Positions 1 to 5,235 of a stretch of DNA of 5,235 nucleotides are shown piece by piece. Below the pieces are notes generated by a model. It made no database searches. It was not told where the DNA came from and saw only the letters and a list, made by a program, of their open reading frames with translations. How positions within the stretch are numbered: position 1 is the stretch's first letter; each line of letters starts with the position of its first letter. Both the position numbers and the translations under genes were made by a program. Source of the stretch: an uncultured Intrasporangium sp. (lineage in GTDB: Bacteria; Actinomycetota; Actinomycetes; Actinomycetales; Dermatophilaceae); contig CALMNV010000094.1 of assembly GCA_937873285.1 (NCBI GenBank), positions 1 to 5,235 of the forward strand, written 5' to 3'.

Positions 1-947
1 CGGTCATCGCCGCCAGCCAGCTGCTGATCGCCAGTGCGGCGGCCGCCCACGAGCCGCGGTTCACCGAGGTGGCGGGTGTCTGGGTGGCGGTGGGGCGCGG
101 TGAGGGCGGTGAGCTGCCGCTCGTCGAGCTCGAGGGCCAGCTCACCGTGGCGGTCGCCGCCAACAGGGAGCTGCTCAGCCAGCGCGAACGGCAGATCTTC
201 GAGGAGCAGGTCCTCGGCTACCTCGGGGACTCGTTGCGCGGGGTGCGGCTCAAGGCCGCGGAGCTCGTCACGGCGATGAACACCCAGCTCCACGACGTGA
301 CGACCTCTCAGGGCATCCGGGTGCGGCTGCGCTGGCGGCTGCGCGACGACATCCCCGCGGACGCCAAGCGCGCCGTCGAGCTGCTCGGCCAGCCCACTGG
401 CGCGCTGCTCGCGGGGGAGCGGGTCGAGCTGCGTGAGTCGCTGCACCGGCTCATCGACGCATCCCGGGCCGAGGCGCCGGAGGAGTCGTATGCCGAGCAC
501 CTCACGCGCGCCCTCGACTACCGCAGATGGTTCGCGTTCGCCGTGCAGTATCACCGCCCCGAGACCGGCGAGTGGCGCAACCTGCAACGCACGTCCGCGC
601 TGTCCCAGGGAGAGCAGAAGGTGCTGTGCTACCTCCCTCTCTTCGCTGCGGCCGCGGCGCATTTCACGTCCGTGGCCGGAGCTGCGCCGCATGCGCCGCG
701 GTTCGTGCTGCTCGACGACGCCTTCCCGAAGATCGACGCGCGCACCCACCCGCTGCTCTTCGGCCTGCTCGTCGACCTCGACCTCGACTTCGTCGTGACG
801 AGCGAGCGGCTCTGGGGCACCCACGCGACGGTGCCGCAGCTCGCGATCTACGAGGCGCTGCGCAGTCCCGGCGAGCGGGGGATCGCCCAGTACGAGCACC
901 GCTGGGACGGCCAGCAGCTCACCGCCGTCGGAGCGCCGGTTGGCTGA
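1..947 (+). CDS. SMC-like ATPase, C-terminal part (Wadjet JetC-type, TIGR02680 family), 5' truncated by window edge
   Basis: This is the last ~314 residues of a large SMC/MukB-like protein. The frame is open from base 3 with no stop, so the GTG at 69 is internal and the gene begins left of the window. The visible part ends a coiled-coil region (charged segment around the ERQIFEEQVLGYLGD stretch, 186-230) and then forms the C-terminal half of the ATPase head. The ABC signature LSQGEQK lies at 600-620, Walker B FVLLDD at 702-719 followed by AFPKID, and a VTSERLW stretch near 795. The segment LVTAMN followed by a hydrophobic/basic RVRLRWRL stretch is typical of TIGR02680 proteins. By family knowledge this is the motor of a Wadjet-like complex that recognises and helps destroy small circular plasmids. 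The Walker A half and JetA/JetB (DUF2397, DUF2398) should lie upstream. The stop overlaps the next gene by 8 bp, which implies one operon. Confidence 0.88.
   Translation, partial: VIAASQLLIASAAAAHEPRFTEVAGVWVAVGRGEGGELPLVELEGQLTVAVAANRELLSQRERQIFEEQVLGYLGDSLRGVRLKAAELVTAMNTQLHDVTTSQGIRVRLRWRLRDDIPADAKRAVELLGQPTGALLAGERVELRESLHRLIDASRAEAPEESYAEHLTRALDYRRWFAFAVQYHRPETGEWRNLQRTSALSQGEQKVLCYLPLFAAAAAHFTSVAGAAPHAPRFVLLDDAFPKIDARTHPLLFGLLVDLDLDFVVTSERLWGTHATVPQLAIYEALRSPGERGIAQYEHRWDGQQLTAVGAPVG
930..933 (+). promoter_or_regulatory. Shine-Dalgarno GGAG for the jetD-type gene
   Basis: GGAG lies 6 nt upstream of the TTG at 940, inside the end of the preceding gene. It supports the TTG as the start, since the upstream frame is also open and has no better-placed start. 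Confidence 0.55.
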
Positions 948-2205
948 GGCGTCCCTGCCGGCGTGGCTCGGCGCCGACGTGCTGGCACGAGTCTGGGTCA
1001 TCCTGGGCGACGGGCTGGAGCGTCGCGGGCTGGTCGCGACCGGGCGGCTCGAGGTGCGCGACCTCACCCGCGAGGAGCGGCATGGCCTGACCGACCTGCT
1101 CGGCATCGCGGTGACGTCGCACCGGGTCCGGATCGACCTGGCCACGCTCGACGCGCGGATCACGGAACGCACCGGATCCGACCTCGTCACGACGACTGCG
1201 CGGGCCCTGCGGCGTCGGCTGACGGACCGGCCGGCGCTGCGCCATGAGCGGGCCGAGAGGCGTGAGGCGCCCCTTCTGGCCGCCCAGGCGTGGCTCTCCG
1301 ACCAGGTGGTCTGCGCCCCGGACTGGCTGCACGGGTGGCTGGCGGGTCTGCGGCGCGACGGAGTGCTCGCCCGGGTCCCTGAGGCGGACCGGGTGGTGGT
1401 CCGTGCTCTCGAGCTGCTCGCGGCCCGCGGCGCCCTCGCGTCGACCTGCGCCGACCTGCCGGCTGGTCGACGGGCGACCGTGGCGCGGACCGAGCTGGCC
1501 GCGCTCGTCTCGGGCAGCTCCCATGGGCTCGACGACGGCGAACCGCTCAGCACGGTCGTGCTGCGGGCGCTTGCTGCCCGGGCGGGGAGCGCACTGGCCC
1601 AGAGTGCCCACGACCGGCGCCTGCTCTGGGAGTCCGTCGGCGTGGTCCTCGACAGGGTGTCGAGCACCTGCCTCGTGTGGGGGCTGGCTCCGGAGGGCGA
1701 CTCGCCTGGGGCACGGCGGCTGAGGGCAAGTCTCGAGGGGCGCGCGCCCGCCCACCTGACCTGGTGGGATCTCAACGACGGGCTGCGCTTCGCGCCGGGC
1801 CAGGCCGTCCTGGTCTGCGAGAACCCTCGCACGCTCGAGGCGGTCGCCGAGCGGGGAGGGGAAGGCCCGGGCCTGGTGTGCAGCATGGGGCGGCCCAGTC
1901 TCGTGGTGCGCTCAGTGCTCGGGCTGCTGTGCGCCGCGGGCGCCCGGCTTCGTTACCACGGCGACTTCGACTGGCCAGGCGTCGACATGGCCAACGCGTG
2001 CGTCGAGGAGTTCGGTGCGCAGCCCTGGCTCATGAGTGCGGCGGACTATCTCACCGGACACGGCACGCAGCCGCTGGCCGGTGCCCCGGTCGAGGCGGTC
2101 TGGGATCCCGAGCTCGCGGCAGTCATGCGGACCCGCGGTGTCGCCGTGCACGAGGAGGCGGTGCTCGGCGTGGTGCTCGGCCGGTTGGACGAGCTCGCCC
2201 GCTGA
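940..2205 (+). CDS. Wadjet JetD-type Toprim-like nuclease subunit (TIGR02679; DUF3323 + DUF2399)
   Basis: A complete protein of 421 residues with a TTG start, preceded by GGAG at 930-933 and overlapping the JetC-type stop by 8 bp, so the two are probably translationally coupled. The N-terminal ~230 residues match the DUF3323 layout: a LERRG motif, an REERHGLTDLLG stretch, then VRIDLATLDARI. The C-terminal part, from about residue 250, is DUF2399. It carries VLVCENP (E294) and RYHGDFDWPGVD (D342, D344), then WLMSAADYL near 365, a WDPEL stretch at 388 and HEEAVLG near 404. The Glu plus DxD arrangement fits a Toprim metal site, as known for JetD, which resembles the topoisomerase VI A/Spo11 core and is the plasmid-cleaving subunit. 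All expected catalytic acids are present and there is no frameshift, so the subunit looks functional. Activity would require JetA, JetB and JetC. Confidence 0.9.
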   Translation: MAEASLPAWLGADVLARVWVILGDGLERRGLVATGRLEVRDLTREERHGLTDLLGIAVTSHRVRIDLATLDARITERTGSDLVTTTARALRRRLTDRPALRHERAERREAPLLAAQAWLSDQVVCAPDWLHGWLAGLRRDGVLARVPEADRVVVRALELLAARGALASTCADLPAGRRATVARTELAALVSGSSHGLDDGEPLSTVVLRALAARAGSALAQSAHDRRLLWESVGVVLDRVSSTCLVWGLAPEGDSPGARRLRASLEGRAPAHLTWWDLNDGLRFAPGQAVLVCENPRTLEAVAERGGEGPGLVCSMGRPSLVVRSVLGLLCAAGARLRYHGDFDWPGVDMANACVEEFGAQPWLMSAADYLTGHGTQPLAGAPVEAVWDPELAAVMRTRGVAVHEEAVLGVVLGRLDELAR

Positions 2206-2297
2206 CCGGACGCCGACCGAGTCTGGCCCGGGTGAGCACCAGAGGGACGCTTCGAGTGGTGGCGGCTGCGATCTCGCGTATGCCGCCCAGCCGGCCC

Positions 2298-2302
2298 GGG
2301 AG
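2298..2302 (+). promoter_or_regulatory. Possible Shine-Dalgarno GGGAG for an alternative upstream start
   Basis: GGGAG stands 8 nt before GTG 2311, which is in frame with the phosphopantetheinyl transferase. If used, it would add 44 residues including five Ala-Ala-Thr-Pro units. The site is better than anything in front of GTG 2443, but codon use in 2311-2442 is less G/C-ending than in the gene body, and the family fold does not need the extension. Confidence 0.25.
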
Positions 2303-2356
2303 CTGCTGGTGTGGTGGCGCATCCGGCGCGGTGGCACCCGGGTCAGCTCCTCCTGG

Positions 2357-2416
2357 CAGCGACCCCAGCAGCGACCCCAGCAGCGACCCCAGCAGCGACC
2401 CCAGCAGCGACCCCAG
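2357..2416. repeat. 12-bp tandem repeat, five perfect copies (minisatellite)
   Basis: The unit CAGCGACCCCAG is repeated five times without a mismatch, starting at 2357, 2369, 2381, 2393 and 2405. Flanking bases add no further unit. Because 12 is divisible by three, no reading frame is broken. Read in frame with the downstream transferase it gives (Ala-Ala-Thr-Pro)n; the other + frames give Ser-Ser-Asp-Pro and Gln-Gln-Arg-Pro. Perfect identity suggests recent expansion by slippage and possible copy-number variation between strains. Confidence 0.95.
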
Positions 2417-2442
2417 CGGCACGACCGGCGGATGATGGGCGG

Positions 2443-3216
2443 GTGCACCTCCTCGTCCCGCCGCTGGAGACCGTCGTGGCGGTCTGGCTGCGGCGGGCAA
2501 CGCCGCCCGGATGTGGCAGCGTGCTCGACGCGCACGAGCTCGCCCGCCAGGCCGGCCTCGCCGACCCCAGGGCCGTCACGGCCTACGGCCACCTGCACAC
2601 GCTGGCGCGCGTGGTGGTCGGCGCCGTGACGGGGCAGCCGCCGGGGGCGGTGCGCTTCGACCGCACCTGCCAGCAGTGCGGCGAGCAGCACGGCCGGCCC
2701 GTCGTCGTGGGCGACCCGCAGCTGCACGTGTCCCTGTCGCGCGCAGGGGACCGGGTGGCCCTGGCCGTGACGCGGGTCGCGCCCGTCGGAGTCGACATCG
2801 AGGCCCTCGCCGGTGCCGACTTCGAGGGCTTCGCTGGGGTCGCGCTCCATCCGGCGGAGCGTGCGTCGACCGAGTCGCTGGTGGGCGACCGTCTGCGCCG
2901 GCGCGCGCACGCGTGGGTGCGCAAGGAGGCCGCGCTCAAGGCACTGGGCACCGGGCTTGCCGTGGACCCCACCTCGTTTCCGGCGCCGGTCCCCGGGGTG
3001 GCCGCGACGGTCCTTGCGGGGCTGCCGGAGGTCGTGGTGGCCGACCTGGCGGTGGGTCCCGGTCAGGCCGGGGCCGTCGCGCTCGCAGGAGCGTCCCAGC
3101 CCGTCGTGGTCGAGGTGGCGCGGCTGGGCAGCGTCGGGAGCGGCATGCCGTGGAGCCACTGGTCGAGCAGGCCAGCCAACGGCATACCCGGCGCGGAGCG
3201 CTGCACGTGCTCGTAG
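2443..3216 (+). CDS. Sfp-type 4'-phosphopantetheinyl transferase
   Basis: A protein of 257 residues from GTG 2443. It transfers phosphopantetheine from CoA to a serine of carrier domains, converting apo-NRPS/PKS proteins to the active form in the cytoplasm. Visible motifs are CQQCGEQHGRP (76-86), HVSLSRAGD (95-103), VGVDIE with D118 and E120, the HPAERA segment, and WVRKEAALK (158-166) with E162 and K166. The 2/42/4 spacing of D118, E120, E162 and K166 equals that of D107, E109, E151 and K155 in Bacillus Sfp. R100 stands where Sfp has a CoA-contacting histidine. The start is uncertain: GTG 2311 is in frame and would add a repeat-encoded Ala/Thr/Pro-rich leader, but codon use and family length favour 2443. 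The last ~30 residues are the antisense of the convergent aminopeptidase gene and look unconserved. The likely client is the NRPS encoded at the right end of the window. Confidence 0.88.
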   Translation: MHLLVPPLETVVAVWLRRATPPGCGSVLDAHELARQAGLADPRAVTAYGHLHTLARVVVGAVTGQPPGAVRFDRTCQQCGEQHGRPVVVGDPQLHVSLSRAGDRVALAVTRVAPVGVDIEALAGADFEGFAGVALHPAERASTESLVGDRLRRRAHAWVRKEAALKALGTGLAVDPTSFPAPVPGVAATVLAGLPEVVVADLAVGPGQAGAVALAGASQPVVVEVARLGSVGSGMPWSHWSSRPANGIPGAERCTCS

Positions 3217-4445
3217 AAGTCGGGCGTGGTGACCCAGCCGTGCCGGTGGCGCGTGGCCCAGTCCCGCAGCATGGGAAAGAACACGTCGTCGCCCACCGCG
3301 AGGCGCAGGGCGTGCAGCGTGAGCGCGCCCCGCTTGTAGAGCCGGTCGTCGAACATCAGGTCCGGGCCGGGGTCGGCCAGCACCAGGTCCTGGGGCAGCT
3401 GGGCCAGCCGGGCCCGATACGCGCGGGCCGTGCGGTCGGCTGGGATTCCGTCGGCCGCCTCGGACCACAGCCACTCCGCGTAGCAGGCGAAGCCCTCGTT
3501 GAGCCAGATGTCGCGCCAGGAGCGCAGGGTGAGGCTGTTGCCGAACCACTGGTGCGCCAGCTCGTGAGCGACGAGCCGTTCGTGTCGCCCGCGCCCGTCG
3601 AGCCAGTTGCGCCCGAACGTGGCCATGCCCTGTGCCTCGAGGGGGACCTCCAGCTCGTCGGCGGTGACGACAACGGTGTAGTCGGCGAAGGGGTAGGGAC
3701 CGAACCGCTCGGTGAGCACCTGGAGCATCTGCGGCATACGTGCCAGGTCGGGCAGCGCGGTGCCCGTCAGCGCCGCGGGCAGCACGACTCGCAACGGCAC
3801 CTCCGTCCCGGCGAGGGTGCGCTGGGTGTAGTGACCGACGTGCAGGGCTGCCAGATAGGTGGCCATCGGATCGCGCTGCTCGAAGGTCCGACGCGTGCGG
3901 CTGCCGCGTCGCCGGGTCACGGTGAGCAGACCAGTCGCGACCACCTCGTAGGGCGAGTCGCACTCGACGGTGATGCGGTAGGTGGCCTTGCTCCGCGGGT
4001 GGTCGTTGCAGGGGAACCACGTGGCGGCGCCGGAGGGCTGCGAGGCGACCAGCGCGCCGTCCGCGAGCTCCTCCCAGCCGACCGCCCCCCACCGGCTCGC
4101 CGCGGGCCCGGGGTTGCCGGCATACGTGACGCCGATCTCGGCCTCGCCCCCCATCTCCAGTGGCGCCGGCAGCCGCACGAGCACCCTCGCGCCGCGGTGT
4201 GACCACTTGGCCGGTATGCCGCCCACGGTGAGCCTGGTGATGCGCAGCCCGGCCAGGTCGAGGACCAGCCGGTCGAGGCGGACACGAGCTATGACCTTCA
4301 GGGCGGCGTGGCCCGAGAGGCGATTGCTGGCCACCTTGTAGGCAAGGTCGAGGTCGTAGTGCGCGACGACGTAGGTGGGGTCCCCGCGGTCGGGGACGTA
4401 GGGGTCGGCTCCTGCGTCGGGGGGATGTGCAGGAGCCTCACCCAT
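3063..4445 (-). CDS. M1-family zinc aminopeptidase (short form)
   Basis: A protein of 460 residues that should remove N-terminal amino acids from peptides. The ATG at 4445 is chosen because it overlaps the upstream NRPS stop (TGATG), with GAAGG 10 nt before it. A GTG at 4490 is in frame but would overlap that gene by 46 bp. The N-terminal beta domain begins with HYDLDLAYKVASNRLSG. TWFPCNDHPRSKATY is a typical M1 segment. LEAQG (E270) sits where longer M1 enzymes have GAMEN. The zinc site is HELAH (H294, E295, H298) with E317 in NEGFA, i.e. HEXXH-X18-E, and Y370 in YKRGA is the expected transition-state tyrosine. There is no signal peptide and no ERAP-type C-terminal domain, so it is probably cytoplasmic. 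The conserved part ends near LPTLP (P440); the last 20 residues are low-complexity and antisense to the transferase gene. Being coupled to a Pls-like synthetase, it may trim or degrade that product; this is inference. Confidence 0.92.
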   Translation of the reverse strand: MGEAPAHPPDAGADPYVPDRGDPTYVVAHYDLDLAYKVASNRLSGHAALKVIARVRLDRLVLDLAGLRITRLTVGGIPAKWSHRGARVLVRLPAPLEMGGEAEIGVTYAGNPGPAASRWGAVGWEELADGALVASQPSGAATWFPCNDHPRSKATYRITVECDSPYEVVATGLLTVTRRRGSRTRRTFEQRDPMATYLAALHVGHYTQRTLAGTEVPLRVVLPAALTGTALPDLARMPQMLQVLTERFGPYPFADYTVVVTADELEVPLEAQGMATFGRNWLDGRGRHERLVAHELAHQWFGNSLTLRSWRDIWLNEGFACYAEWLWSEAADGIPADRTARAYRARLAQLPQDLVLADPGPDLMFDDRLYKRGALTLHALRLAVGDDVFFPMLRDWATRHRHGWVTTPDFYEHVQRSAPGMPLAGLLDQWLHGMPLPTLPSRATSTTTGWDAPASATAPA

Positions 4446-5235
4446 CACAGGGACGCCTTCGCGGACCACGGCACGATGGGGTTGCCGCACCAGCGCGTGC
4501 CGGTGGGCACTGCCTCGCCCCGGAGCACGAGCGACCCGGGGCCCACGGTCGCGCCGGCGGCGATCCTGGCGGCCGGCAGGATGACGCTGTTGGGCCCGAG
4601 GGTTGCGCCGGCCTCCAGGATGACCGTGTCCATGCTCATGATTCGATCATGGAAGAGGTGGGTCTGCAGCACGCAGCCCCGGTTGACCGTGGCACCGTCG
4701 CCGAGATGCACGAGGTCGGCCTCCGGCAGCCAGTAGGTCTCGCACCAGACTCCGCGACCGATCCTCGCGCCGAGGCTTCGCAGCCACACGTTGATCGCGG
4801 GGGTGCCCGTCGCGGTCCACGCGAACCATGGACCGGCGACCATCTCCACGAACGTGTCGACGACCTCGTTGCGCCACACGAACCCGCTCCACAGCGGGTG
4901 CTCGACCGGCTGGATCCGCCCCACGAGCAACCACTTGGCGACCGTGGTGATGCCGGCGGCCACAGCACCGGCGACGCCGAGCACCAGCCCGCCGAGCAGC
5001 GCGGCCGCCCCCACACCCCATCGCTGCACCAGCCACTCCAGGGCCGCCAGGACCGTGACTGCGAGGGCGACGCTGACCATGACCGGAAGCAGGCGACACA
5101 GCTCGATGACGCCTCGCACGACTCGCAGTCGCGTCGGTGGCGCGAAGGTGCGCTCGTCGTCACTGCCCTGCGGCGCCCTTCTCAGCCGGACCGGCGGGCT
5201 GCCGAGCCAGCTCGACCCCGCCTTGGACTTCTCCG
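4445..5235 (-). CDS. Pls-like NRPS, C-terminal domain (TIGR02353-type), 5' part beyond window
   Basis: The last 262 residues of a larger protein. The frame stays open to the right edge (no stop from 5119 to 5235), and the upstream residues SSWLGSPPVRLRR and TFAPPTRL match the family, so the GTG at 5119 is internal. Two membrane helices follow (about 5095-5027 and 5014-4946). After a linker with WRNEVVDTFVEMV comes a left-handed beta-helix region (about 4777-4475) of hexapeptide type: LGDGATVNRGCVLQTHLFHDR, then GATLGPNSVILPA and GATVGPGSLVLRG, ending GTRWCGNPIVPW. This is the terminal domain of NRPSs related to epsilon-poly-L-lysine synthetase Pls, in which an adenylation and a carrier domain precede several membrane helices and tandem acyltransferase-like domains that join monomers. 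The product here cannot be predicted without the adenylation domain. Its stop overlaps the aminopeptidase ATG by one base, so the two form an operon. Confidence 0.85.
   Translation of the reverse strand, partial: EKSKAGSSWLGSPPVRLRRAPQGSDDERTFAPPTRLRVVRGVIELCRLLPVMVSVALAVTVLAALEWLVQRWGVGAAALLGGLVLGVAGAVAAGITTVAKWLLVGRIQPVEHPLWSGFVWRNEVVDTFVEMVAGPWFAWTATGTPAINVWLRSLGARIGRGVWCETYWLPEADLVHLGDGATVNRGCVLQTHLFHDRIMSMDTVILEAGATLGPNSVILPAARIAAGATVGPGSLVLRGEAVPTGTRWCGNPIVPWSAKASL

Larger units (their letters stand above)
2206..2442 (+). other. Intergenic gap between defence operon and PPTase gene
   Basis: There is no convincing gene in these 237 bp. They contain a GTATGCCG octamer at 2278, a GGGAG at 2298-2302 in front of GTG codons at 2309, 2311 and 2314, and the 12-bp tandem repeat at 2357-2416. 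No strong hairpin followed by a T-run is visible after the stop at 2205, and no clear -35/-10 pair can be assigned. The promoter for the downstream gene may lie here, but I cannot place it. Confidence 0.5.
488..4221. repeat. Dispersed octamer GTATGCCG / CGGCATAC, six copies
   Basis: Exact copies lie at 488-495 (+), 2278-2285 (+), 3180-3187 (-), 3732-3739 (-), 4118-4125 (-) and 4214-4221 (+). One is intergenic and five are inside three different features. Six of the seven TATG/CATA tetramers I found in the window belong to this octamer. See the separate finding for its possible meaning. Confidence 0.85.

Noticed and set aside
919..1755. A 278-codon open frame on the - strand
   Set aside because: Antisense to the JetD-type gene; no motif and Arg/Pro-rich composition typical of shadow frames.
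2222..2243. Possible terminator hairpin after the JetD-type gene (TCTGG/CCAGA, and GGT/ACC inside)
   Set aside because: The stems are only 3-5 bp and there is no T-run afterwards.
2251..2283. Promoter-like TTCGAG ... GTATGC pair
   Set aside because: Poor match to -35/-10 consensus, spacer too long, and the GTATGC belongs to the dispersed octamer.
2261..2356. Protein-like stretch in + frame 2 (DLAYAAQPARELLVWW) with G/C-ending codons
   Set aside because: No start codon at a sensible place, no family recognised, and it runs into the repeat and then into the transferase out of frame. It could be a relic of a lost gene, but I cannot support that.
2357..2416. CRISPR array or plasmid iterons
   Set aside because: The units are 12 bp and directly abutting with no spacers, and there are no cas or replication genes nearby.
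2511..4202. A 563-codon open frame on the + strand
   Set aside because: Antisense to the aminopeptidase, whose HEXXH-X18-E zinc site is unmistakable, and out of frame with the transferase; Arg/Gly-rich with no recognisable domain.
1912..4206. A 764-codon open frame on the - strand
   Set aside because: It runs antisense to the JetD-type and transferase genes and out of frame with the aminopeptidase. Composition is Arg/Ala/Gly-rich without motifs, as expected for a shadow frame in high-GC DNA.
4445..5119. A free-standing 224-residue acyltransferase starting at GTG 5119
   Set aside because: The frame continues open to the window edge and the residues encoded upstream match the Pls-type family, so this is the C-terminus of a larger protein.

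Overview
The window is very G+C-rich. Its codons end almost always in G or C, several genes start with GTG or TTG, and neighbouring genes overlap by a few bases. All of this points to a high-GC actinobacterium. The gene families seen are common in that phylum. A finer placement, such as a relative of the Intrasporangiaceae, would be a guess.

Left part (1-2205, + strand): the 3' end of a large SMC-like ATPase gene of the TIGR02680 family (JetC-type), followed with an 8-bp overlap by a complete TIGR02679/DUF2399 gene (JetD-type, Toprim-like nuclease subunit). Together they are the distal half of a Wadjet-like anti-plasmid, SMC-family defence operon, in the variant whose other members are DUF2397 and DUF2398 proteins. 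JetA and JetB would lie upstream of the window.

Middle (2206-2442): a 237-bp gap with no clear gene. It holds five perfect tandem copies of a 12-bp unit (2357-2416), immediately before the most likely start of the next gene.

Right part (2443-5235): three genes that look like one biosynthetic unit. A Sfp-type 4'-phosphopantetheinyl transferase on the + strand converges on a two-gene leftward operon. That operon encodes the C-terminal part of a Pls-like NRPS protein (TIGR02353-type terminal domain: membrane segments plus a left-handed beta-helix acyltransferase-like fold; the gene runs off the right edge) and a short M1 zinc aminopeptidase. The aminopeptidase start codon overlaps the NRPS stop (TGATG). 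The transferase would arm the carrier domain expected in the off-window part of the NRPS. The peptidase may process the product or protect against it. The two convergent genes read into each other by 154 bp.

Across the whole window the octamer GTATGCCG (or its complement) occurs six times. It appears in different genes, reading frames and orientations and uses rare codons, so it looks like a DNA-level signal word and not a protein-coding coincidence.
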